Position numbers and translations under genes: made by a program. This document shows, one piece after another, positions 57,435 to 64,000 of a DNA stretch of 64,000 nucleotides. Origin of the DNA: CAYLHF01 sp964383365 (GTDB lineage Bacteria; Bacteroidota; Rhodothermia; Rhodothermales; UBA10348); assembly GCA_964383365.1 (NCBI GenBank), contig CAYLHF010000015.1, positions 13,766 through 77,765 of the forward strand. The letters run 5' to 3'. The notes under the pieces are model-generated. The model did no database searches. It saw only the letters and a list, made by a program, of their open reading frames with translations, and was not told the DNA's origin. The first letter of the stretch is position 1, and the number at the start of each line of letters is the position of its first letter.

Positions 57435-58920
57435 GCTACGACAGATCTGGGGATATCCTTCTTTCCGGACCCAACAACTTCCGGTTATTTGCGCTGCCAT
57501 AGAGGGCCGGGATGCCCTCGCCGTACTGCCGACCGGCGGAGGAAAGTCCATCTGCTATCAGATACCGGGACTCGTCACATCGAGAGTGACCGTCGTCGTC
57601 AGTCCTTTGATTGCGCTGATGGAAGATCAGGTGCTCGGCCTGCTACGACGTGGTGTTGGAGCAACCTCTCTCGCCGGTCCCATCGGGCCGAACGAGATTG
57701 ATCGTCGCCTGCGTGAGGCTTCCAGGGGTCAATACGCAGTGTTATATGTATCTCCGGAACGATTACTGACGGATCAATTGAAACGTGGACTTGAGCGCAT
57801 CGATATCGGTCTTCTAGCCATCGACGAGGCGCACTGTATCAGCGAATGGGGACATAACTTTCGGCCCGATTACACCCGGATACCTGAAATTTACGATACG
57901 CTGGGTGGCGTTCCGGTGCTTGCCGTCACCGCGACGGCGACACACCGTATTCAGACCGAAATCGCCCGCCTGCTGAGACTTCGTCTTCCCGTGATTGTTC
58001 GTTCCGGTTTTGACAGGCCTAATATTATTTTTTCGGTTTTCCGGTCGACAGCCCGAAGAAAGCACGTGAACGAAATGCTCGATGCCGTTCCCGGAAGTGT
58101 GATTCTGTATGCGCAGACCAGACTCGGGGTGGAGGTGTGGGCGGACTATCTGAGAACCAGAGGTCACAAAGTCGGTACGTATCACGCCGGTATGCAGGGT
58201 TCCGATCGCCGCGCGTCGCAGTTCTCCTGGCAACATGGTTTCTTTCGAATCATGGTCGCGACGAGTGCATTCGGAATGGGAATCGACAAGTCAGACGTGC
58301 GTCTCGTCATTCACGACGGGATGCCGTCGTCGCTTGAGTCCTATTATCAGGAAGCAGGTCGGGCGGGACGCGACGGACGGAAGGCGTACGCCACGCTTCT
58401 GGTTCGACCGGATGACGCATCCAGATCCCGAAGACGATCGGTCCGGCTTTCATCGGCGGGCCAGCCTTCCATCAAGATTCCGGTTCACGCACCGACGGAG
58501 GGTCTATTCTCTCAAGGTCGTGCACTGGTTCGTCGACTCCGGCTACGATCGATGGAAGCCGTTCGATACCGGGCCATGTACGCGTACGGATTCTCAGAAA
58601 CGTGTCGGCGACAACGCATTCTTGGATATTTCGGGGAGTACAGAACCGGCAGCTGCAACTCGTGCGATGTGTGTCTGAGGAGACATGGACACGGACCGAA
58701 AGAGTGGCTGGTTCGCGATCAGGTTTTGACAGCTATCAGGAACGGGACGTCTCCGTACCGGCTACATTCGACAGGCGTTCCGGTCTATCGGGCCGAGGAG
58801 GCGATCGATCGCCTGATGCAGGAAGGTATCATTCGACGCGAGATCTTCGGGGCCGATCAGTTCATTCTGACCCAGACGGGACACCGACTGAGCCGTCAGC
58901 AGAGCGTCGTTCCAGATTGA
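57370..58920 (+). CDS. recQ: ATP-dependent DNA helicase, RecQ family
   Basis: Unwinds DNA 3'-5' in repair. The start is unclear; ATG 57370 is used, which overlaps aroK by 65 bases, and ATG 57331 is also in frame. In the 516-residue form, motif 0 is GYPSFRTQQ (~30), the Walker A motif is PTGGGKS (54-60), DEAHCISEWGHNFRPDY is at ~151, ATATH follows, and EAGRAGRDG marks motif VI. The zinc-binding cysteines occur in FSETCRR and SCNSCDVC. The HRDC domain is absent. The 3' end overlaps the minus-strand lipoprotein gene by 59 bases. Confidence 0.9.
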   Translation: MSPSPATHCTRQSGIQSLATDRLRQIWGYPSFRTQQLPVICAAIEGRDALAVLPTGGGKSICYQIPGLVTSRVTVVVSPLIALMEDQVLGLLRRGVGATSLAGPIGPNEIDRRLREASRGQYAVLYVSPERLLTDQLKRGLERIDIGLLAIDEAHCISEWGHNFRPDYTRIPEIYDTLGGVPVLAVTATATHRIQTEIARLLRLRLPVIVRSGFDRPNIIFSVFRSTARRKHVNEMLDAVPGSVILYAQTRLGVEVWADYLRTRGHKVGTYHAGMQGSDRRASQFSWQHGFFRIMVATSAFGMGIDKSDVRLVIHDGMPSSLESYYQEAGRAGRDGRKAYATLLVRPDDASRSRRRSVRLSSAGQPSIKIPVHAPTEGLFSQGRALVRRLRLRSMEAVRYRAMYAYGFSETCRRQRILGYFGEYRTGSCNSCDVCLRRHGHGPKEWLVRDQVLTAIRNGTSPYRLHSTGVPVYRAEEAIDRLMQEGIIRREIFGADQFILTQTGHRLSRQQSVVPD

Positions 58921-59260
58921 GTCGGTCTAAAACTCGATTGTAGAGCGCTACGTATCGCGGAGGGTCATCAATAAATGGCTGTAGAGCCGCAGCAAACCGA
59001 TCAGCGGAAATACCATGACTGTTCAGAATCTGATCCCTCGTACCAAGCTGCATTTCATCGAATGTCAGGCTGTCGGAGTCTACCACTCGATGTTCTGATC
59101 GGATCGTCGAGGCCGCATCCGCGATATAAAGGTCGGCCAGAACCAGGACGAGGGTGGAATCGGGGATGTTGGCAATACCCCCTGTTGGCTGGCCACATCC
59201 ACCGACAGCGAGTAGGACGGAAAAGGAAAACAAAAGGGTCTTGGACCGGACGCTTGTCAT
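58862..59260 (-). CDS. DUF4296-like lipoprotein
   Basis: Start at 59260 (MTSVRSKTLLFSFSVLLAVGGC), 132 residues with a lipobox (Cys22). The core LVLVLADLYIADAASTIR, RDQILNSHGISADRFAAALQ and YVALYNRVLDRLN matches small Bacteroidota lipoproteins of the DUF4296 type. Function unknown. It lies 63 bases downstream of the DUF4837 gene on the same strand and overlaps recQ at its 3' end. Confidence 0.75.
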   Translation of the reverse strand: MTSVRSKTLLFSFSVLLAVGGCGQPTGGIANIPDSTLVLVLADLYIADAASTIRSEHRVVDSDSLTFDEMQLGTRDQILNSHGISADRFAAALQPFIDDPPRYVALYNRVLDRLNLERRSADGSVGVPSGSE

Positions 59261-59323
59261 CGGATCGGATATACAGCGCCCCGTACCCTCCAGCAATCGA
59301 TCGTTGACCTGGTTCGCGATCAT

Positions 59324-60484
59324 CTACTCTGTTTCCGTTTTCTCTGCAGTCTGTTGGGCTTCTGCTTGCTGCTGTCGGCGCACGACGTCCTCCGCTGTCC
59401 GGAAGGTATGCGCGATAGATTCCATGTGTCGGAGAAACTCTCGTTTGGGGAAATTCGGGGCGAAAACCATACCGTCCATGAGATAAATTCGTCTGGTATC
59501 CTCATCGTAAAACGCGTGTGTTATAAAAGGACCTCCCATTCCGTATTCGATTATCTCACCCTTTTCATCACGCGAAATCATGTGCCACAGGCCTCTGGTC
59601 TCGAAGCCAAAGCGCCCTTCAAAATCGATATTTTCCGTGGTCAGATTACGTCTGAAATCTGTATCGGCAAAAAAATCGTCTACATTTCCGGTCAAATACG
59701 TTTCAGTAAGCCTGGAACGAGCTTCCAGAATCCACTCCGGCGTCAGACTGGACGGACTGGCGTTTTCAACGTAATACACAAAAAAGCTCCGCCACGAATT
59801 CTGATTGACCACCCGACGCATCCAGAAAAAATTCGTTGTATCAGTGGCTACGAAGTAGTCGTGCTGGGCATTGACCGCGAATCCGTGTTTCTCCATCATA
59901 CGCTCTTCGATGTCCGACTGGCGTCCTTTTGAGAACATTTCGCGGGTAACGCGCTGTCTTGTGATCCGGTTAAATGCAAATCGCATCCCCTCCGCGTTAT
60001 CCCGGATAGCCAGGGAGGCCATCTCGGCGGTAGGAGCCATTACATAATAGATCAGTTGATTCGATCTCCACAGGTTTGGGCGTCCGGCCACGGCCGACCT
60101 ACCACCCATGATCATCTCCAGGACGTCTGGTTCCAGTCGCGACCTCAGGAAAGCAGCTTCGGCCGTCGAATCCTGAAGAGGGGCTACAAAAACGAGGTTC
60201 TTGTGTTTCTGAATGTCTTTGAATGACGCCTCTGTAGTAATGGGCATCTGAACGAGACGAAACTCCTGCTCAGGAGCCGGGAGGGTCGTGATCCATGGAG
60301 CCAGGTTTGCCCGTATCGAATCACCCAGAGGTCCGGCCCAGCGCGCGGAGTCGATGACGACGGTCAACTCTCCCTCGCGCCCGATCGCTTCCGGCCTGTA
60401 TTCAAGATTTGAGCAGGATGGAATCAGTACGAATACGGCCAGAAGGAGCATTCCGGGGGCGAATCGACGAGAACATGAAATCAT
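59324..60484 (-). CDS. DUF4837-family lipoprotein
   Basis: The start at 60484 forms an ATGA overlap with the trpA stop, giving 386 residues; an earlier in-frame start exists at 60499. The N-terminus MISCSRRFAPGMLLLAVFVLIPSC has a lipobox (Cys24). The body shows YRPEAIGREGELTVVIDSAR, ALRDNAEGMRFAFN-like segments and GFETRGLWHMISRDEKGE, matching the DUF4837 family of Bacteroidota. Function is unknown. Its tight coupling to trpA suggests co-translation with the tryptophan genes, perhaps only a matter of shared transcription. Confidence 0.85.
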   Translation of the reverse strand: MISCSRRFAPGMLLLAVFVLIPSCSNLEYRPEAIGREGELTVVIDSARWAGPLGDSIRANLAPWITTLPAPEQEFRLVQMPITTEASFKDIQKHKNLVFVAPLQDSTAEAAFLRSRLEPDVLEMIMGGRSAVAGRPNLWRSNQLIYYVMAPTAEMASLAIRDNAEGMRFAFNRITRQRVTREMFSKGRQSDIEERMMEKHGFAVNAQHDYFVATDTTNFFWMRRVVNQNSWRSFFVYYVENASPSSLTPEWILEARSRLTETYLTGNVDDFFADTDFRRNLTTENIDFEGRFGFETRGLWHMISRDEKGEIIEYGMGGPFITHAFYDEDTRRIYLMDGMVFAPNFPKREFLRHMESIAHTFRTAEDVVRRQQQAEAQQTAEKTETE

Positions 60485-61317
60485 GGAGTATCGGGACATG
60501 TTAGTGGCGTATGGCCAGATTTTAGTGTGGATACAAAATCCCGGACCGAGGAAAGTCGTTGGGCATGACCGAGCGTGTCTTCTCCCCACAATGTCTCCAG
60601 AAATCGGATCAATGCGGATCCGACGATACATCCGTCCGTGTGTTCGGACATACGCACTACGTCTTCGTGGTTTGAGATACCGAACCCGACAAGCAGCGGA
60701 TTGGCTGTCACGAGTGGACGAACTCTGCGGAGGTAATTGGATGTATCTGTAGAGAGGGCCTGATTGGTACCTGTGAGGCCGGTAACCGAGACAGCGTACA
60801 CGAATCCTGACGATGCGGCGTCGATAGCCCGGACTCGGTCGTCAGGTGTAGTTGGGGCAATCAATTGGATCAAGTCGATTTCGTGTCGGTGTGCCGCCGA
60901 TGCTACCAGATCCGATTCTTCAAGCGGAAGATCGGGTAGGATGATACCATCTATCCCGGAAGAGTGCGCGAGACCGAAAAAGTTGCTTATCCCCGCACAA
61001 ATAATCGGATTGATATAGCCCATGAGGACGAGAGGCGTCTCGCTCTCAGAGCGAAACGCCTTCGCGGCCGCGAATGTATGGGACATCGTCGTCCCGTTCC
61101 GAAGTGCGCGCTCGCTGGCTTGTTGTATCGGCAGTCCCTCGGCGAGGGGGTCGCTGAACGGCATACCGATCTCGATAAAATCGGCACCTCCCCGATCGAT
61201 GGCCATCAGCAGATCTACGGTAACCTCCTTTTCGGGGTAACCACTCGTCAGGAATATGCCCAGGGCTTTCTGGCCGCTGTCGATCGTTCGTTGAAGTTGG
61301 TTTCTGAGTCGTGACAT
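60481..61317 (-). CDS. trpA: tryptophan synthase alpha subunit (TrpA)
   Basis: Cleaves indole-3-glycerol phosphate. The 278 residues include FIEIGMPFSDPLAEG (catalytic glutamate ~49 and aspartate in FSDP), LMGYINPI, GIDGIILPDLPLEES with the second aspartate, VYAVSVTGLTG and GFGISNHEDV. It starts six bases after trpB ends, and the last four bases overlap the DUF4837 start. The trp genes run trpC-trpF-trpB-trpA on the minus strand. Confidence 0.96.
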   Translation of the reverse strand: MSRLRNQLQRTIDSGQKALGIFLTSGYPEKEVTVDLLMAIDRGGADFIEIGMPFSDPLAEGLPIQQASERALRNGTTMSHTFAAAKAFRSESETPLVLMGYINPIICAGISNFFGLAHSSGIDGIILPDLPLEESDLVASAAHRHEIDLIQLIAPTTPDDRVRAIDAASSGFVYAVSVTGLTGTNQALSTDTSNYLRRVRPLVTANPLLVGFGISNHEDVVRMSEHTDGCIVGSALIRFLETLWGEDTLGHAQRLSSVRDFVSTLKSGHTPLTCPDTP

Positions 61318-61322
61318 GATGG

Positions 61323-62600
61323 CTATTGCAGGTGCTCGACAATGGTGTTCATGTCCTTGTCGCCGCGACCCGAGCAGTTTACAACAACAATGCTACCGGG
61401 TTTGAGCGATCCAATAATCGTCGTGAGTCGCGCTACGGCGTGGGCTGATTCCAGTGCGGGAATGATGCCTTCCGTTCGGGATAGCAGGCGAACGGCTTCG
61501 AGCGCCTCGGTATCGGTAGCCGTGAGGTATGTAACGCGCCCCGAATCTTTCAGGAAACTGTGTTCGGGGCCAACGCCCGGGTAATCCAGGCCAGCCGACA
61601 CAGAATGAGCCTCTTCTACCTGTCCTTCCTCGTTCTGAAGGAGATACATCATCGTGCCGTGCAGCACTCCGGGTTTTCCGAGCGTCAATGTCGCCGCATG
61701 TCGAGCGTCCAGGCCCTCTCCGGCAGCCTCGACTCCGAAGAGACGGACAGCAGGAGACGCGATGAATGGATAGAAAATGCCGATTGCGTTTGACCCACCT
61801 CCGACGCTGGCCACGATCGCATCAGGGTCCCTTCCAGGCTCCAGTTTCCGTAGTTGAACGGCGACTTCCTCACCGATAACCCGTTGAAATTCCCTTACCA
61901 TCATGGGGTACGGGTGTGGACCGACCACCGAACCGATGATATAGAACGTGTCACGGACGTTGGTTACCCAATCTCTGATGGCCTCGTTGGTGGCATCCTT
62001 GAGCGTACGGCTACCGCTGGTGGCGGGTATGACTTCGGCACCCAGAAGCCTCATGCGATGAACATTCAGGCTCTGACGTTCAATATCTTCAGATCCCATG
62101 TAGACGACGCAATCAAGCCCGAAACGAGCGCATACGGTGGCTGTAGCTACCCCGTGTTGTCCCGCACCGGTCTCTGCGATAATCCTTTTTTTGCCCATTC
62201 TGCGGGCGAGTAATATCTGTCCGAGCGTGTTATTGATCTTGTGTGCGCCGGTATGGCACAGGTCTTCCCGCTTCAGATAAACTCGAGCCGAACCGAGTGC
62301 TTCCGACAGACGCGGGGCAAACGTAAGAGGTGTGGGGCGTCCCACATAGTCTTTGAGCAGGACAGCAAGATCGGATCGAAAAGCCGGATCTTGAAGAGCC
62401 GATTCCAATGCATTCTTGAGGTCATTCAGGGCCGGAATCAGGATTTCGGGGACAAACGAACCTCCGTACGGACCGAAGTGCCCGGCCGAGTCCGGCAGAT
62501 CATAGGTCTGGTCAGATTCTGGTACCGCTGATCGTTCCAGATGAGAGATGTCTTCGATCTCCTGCGCGCCGTCTGATTCGGTATGTACCGATTGGGTCAT
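61323..62600 (-). CDS. trpB: tryptophan synthase beta subunit (TrpB)
   Basis: PLP enzyme joining indole and serine. The 425 residues contain the PLP lysine in HTGAHKINNTLGQ, the catalytic glutamate region AETGAGQHG, GGGSNAIG and the C-terminal IVVNCSGRGDKDM. An N-terminal extension of ~35 residues precedes GHFGPYGGSFVPEIL, the usual start of the enzyme. It is followed six bases later by trpA and preceded by trpF with ten bases between. Confidence 0.97.
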   Translation of the reverse strand: MTQSVHTESDGAQEIEDISHLERSAVPESDQTYDLPDSAGHFGPYGGSFVPEILIPALNDLKNALESALQDPAFRSDLAVLLKDYVGRPTPLTFAPRLSEALGSARVYLKREDLCHTGAHKINNTLGQILLARRMGKKRIIAETGAGQHGVATATVCARFGLDCVVYMGSEDIERQSLNVHRMRLLGAEVIPATSGSRTLKDATNEAIRDWVTNVRDTFYIIGSVVGPHPYPMMVREFQRVIGEEVAVQLRKLEPGRDPDAIVASVGGGSNAIGIFYPFIASPAVRLFGVEAAGEGLDARHAATLTLGKPGVLHGTMMYLLQNEEGQVEEAHSVSAGLDYPGVGPEHSFLKDSGRVTYLTATDTEALEAVRLLSRTEGIIPALESAHAVARLTTIIGSLKPGSIVVVNCSGRGDKDMNTIVEHLQ

Positions 62601-62609
62601 GGAATTCCG

Positions 62610-63257
62610 TTATTCAGAGAGGGACAAATGCGGAGAAAGATTGTTGAAAAAATCATCTAATATTTCAAATGATTTGACCCCGGGTGATTCTTCCAGCCGG
62701 CTTGATGCGTCAATTCCTGCCGGACATACCGCTTGAATAGCGGCCGATACGTTCTCCGGCCCCAGTCCTCCTGCCAGGAAGAGCGGAAAATGTGCTGCGA
62801 CCTCGGTCGCCAGTTTCCAATCAGATTCGCGGCCCGTTCCACCGGCAAGGTCAGGATCGTGGGTATCGAGCAACACGTAATCGACGGAATCTTCGTAGGC
62901 TCCGATCTGCTCGATCAACGCGTCGGCCGCAGCGCCCGCACGCGGACGAAAAGCCTTGATGATCGGTCGTTCGATTCGCCGGCAATAGTCGATAGACTCA
63001 ATGCCGTGTAGCTGGACGTAATCGAATCCGGCCACATCGGCTGCCCGATTGACTTCATCCGCCGTTTCATCAACGAAGACGCCAACGCACGCAGCTCCAA
63101 AAAGCCATGAAATAATTTCGCCGGCAGTTTCTGGAGCAATTGATCTCGGACTCTTCGCGTGCATGATGAACCCGAGGTGAGACGCTCCGAGAGACGCGGC
63201 GTACCGGGCATCCGCCAGGCTGGTAAGTCCGCAGATCTTAACTAGCATATCAGTCAT
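62610..63257 (-). CDS. trpF: phosphoribosylanthranilate isomerase (TrpF)
   Basis: A 215-residue TIM-barrel isomerase starting MTDMLVKICGLTSLADARY with the catalytic cysteine in KICGLT, then GFIMHAKSPRSI, GVFVDETADEV, YVQLHGIES, and the C-terminal GGLGPENVSAAIQ. The catalytic aspartate lies in LLDTHDPDLAGGTG. An alternative start is MLVKI at 63248. It lies ten bases after trpC and ten before trpB. Confidence 0.93.
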   Translation of the reverse strand: MTDMLVKICGLTSLADARYAASLGASHLGFIMHAKSPRSIAPETAGEIISWLFGAACVGVFVDETADEVNRAADVAGFDYVQLHGIESIDYCRRIERPIIKAFRPRAGAAADALIEQIGAYEDSVDYVLLDTHDPDLAGGTGRESDWKLATEVAAHFPLFLAGGLGPENVSAAIQAVCPAGIDASSRLEESPGVKSFEILDDFFNNLSPHLSLSE

Positions 63258-63267
63258 TCGGAAAGAA

Positions 63268-64000
63268 TTATTTCGAGGCCATGCCGTTCCGGAGACCCGT
63301 GAGTGCTTCCCCGGGATTCGATTCGCGCATCAGCGTTTCGCCGATCAGGACTGCGTCTACTCCATCCGTCGCCACGGCATCCAGATCCGCAGACGTCTTC
63401 AGTCCGCTTTCAACAACGGTAACGACCGACGACGGGGCGAGACGGAGGATTCGTGATGCCCGCCTGGTATCAACCTCAAACGTCCTTAAATCGCGGTTGT
63501 TCGCCCCCAGAACGTCGACCGCATCGAATTCGACGCGATCCAGTTCCGATTCGTCATACAACTCGACAAGGCAAGATAGCCCGAGTTCGTGCGCACACTG
63601 AATCAGTTCGTCCAGATGTGATCGATCGAGGACGCTGGCAAGGAGTAGGATGGCATCCGCACCGAAAGCGAGGGATTCCGCCACCTGATACGTATCGACG
63701 ATGAAGTCTTTTCGCAGAAGCGGAAGGTGTGTGACGTCGCGTACATCCGAGAGATAGTTTAGCGAACCCTGGAACCGCTCGGGTTCGGTCAGAACGGAAA
63801 TCGCCTCAGCACCGGCGTTGGCATAGGATTGTGCTATCTCGATGGGGTCGAACGACGCCCGGATGAGTCCTCGTGACGGAGAGGCTTTCTTGATCTCGGC
63901 GATGACGGCAAGATGATCGGTCTCGAGGGCGGCCGACAGGGATACCGGTATTCGGTGATAATGTGGCATTCCGCTGAGCGAACTCAAAGGAGATCGGAAG
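63268..64000 (-). CDS. trpC: indole-3-glycerol-phosphate synthase (TrpC), 5' end beyond the window
   Basis: The frame is open to the window edge and no start is visible beyond doubt (a TTG at 63987 is the first candidate), so this is the C-terminal ~240 residues. TrpC motifs seen: VIAEIKKASPSRGLI (catalytic lysine), ISVLTEPERFQGSL, LLRKDFIVDTYQ with the second lysine region, LGANNRDLRTFEVD, and VVESGLKTSADL with IGETLM. The family normally has ~260 residues, so ~20-25 are missing. It is the first trp gene in the minus-strand run and may be preceded by trpE, trpG or trpD outside the window. Confidence 0.95.
   Translation of the reverse strand, partial: FRSPLSSLSGMPHYHRIPVSLSAALETDHLAVIAEIKKASPSRGLIRASFDPIEIAQSYANAGAEAISVLTEPERFQGSLNYLSDVRDVTHLPLLRKDFIVDTYQVAESLAFGADAILLLASVLDRSHLDELIQCAHELGLSCLVELYDESELDRVEFDAVDVLGANNRDLRTFEVDTRRASRILRLAPSSVVTVVESGLKTSADLDAVATDGVDAVLIGETLMRESNPGEALTGLRNGMASK

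Noticed and set aside
1..64000. prophage, transposon, toxin-antitoxin or restriction system
   Set aside because: No integrase, transposase, phage structural gene, antitoxin or methylase/endonuclease pair was found on either strand.
1..64000. tRNA or rRNA genes
   Set aside because: No cloverleaf-like or rRNA-like segment was recognised in the intergenic regions.

Overview
The window looks like a chromosomal contig from a Bacteroidota-type bacterium, most plausibly in the Rhodothermia/Balneolia part of that group. The evidence is a predicted outer-membrane receptor with an N-terminal carboxypeptidase-regulatory-like domain, a secreted protein with a type IX secretion (T9SS)-like C-terminal domain next to a PorV/PorQ-like protein, DUF4837- and DUF4296-like lipoproteins in the trp operon, a CxxxY-type CcmE with a small CcmD, and a YpdA-like (bacillithiol-linked) reductase. 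The placement is inferred from gene content; no rRNA or tRNA gene was seen. A run of 100 N at 11780-11879 marks an unresolved repeat inside menD, so this is a draft or metagenome assembly.

Layout. 1-6142: surface-glycan genes (end of a YfhO-like membrane protein, a methyltransferase, two family-4-like glycosyltransferases, and two different UDP-GlcNAc 2-epimerase paralogues, the second convergent). 6143-8253: a structured divergent intergenic region, then two bacterial microcompartment (BMC) shell-type genes and a YbbR-domain protein. 8285-9561: a CBS-domain protein and an unknown membrane protein. 9659-18703: a complete late menaquinone pathway in the order menF, menD, orphan (DUF7009-like), menH, menB, menA, menC, menE, with mostly overlapping genes. 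18748-28289: a small Cys-rich membrane protein, a YbfF-like hydrolase, metH, bioY, a DUF1272-like zinc-ribbon protein, a TPR-like exported protein, rsmA and mgtE. 28310-30519 (minus): ccmE, ccmD-like, ccmC and ccmB for cytochrome c maturation, without ccmA. 30647-40558: murB, a prohibitin-like lipoprotein, an MGMT-family protein, aroA, adenosine deaminase, tatA, gatA, sucD, engB and serA.

40559-51227: an envelope block with a good sigma-70-type promoter, a long leader, a TonB-dependent receptor, a large T9SS-like secreted protein, a PorV/PorQ-like protein, a strong terminator, and a seven-CxxCH cytochrome/TPR lipoprotein. Near-perfect hairpins sit after each of the first three of these genes. 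51313-60484: ypdA, tadA, arginine deiminase, a tandem 33-bp repeat, a small membrane protein, a kelch-like lipoprotein, truA, aroK, recQ and the two DUF lipoproteins. 60481-64000 (minus): trpA, trpB, trpF and trpC (the last cut by the window edge).

Functional links: shikimate-pathway genes (aroA, aroK) feed both the men and trp clusters. Menaquinone, cytochrome c maturation and the multihaem cytochrome together suggest a quinone-linked electron transport chain reaching the cell envelope. The least explained element is the BMC gene pair: it has no cargo enzyme nearby, and the second protein ends in a Rho_N/SAP-like helix-extension-helix segment expected to bind nucleic acid.
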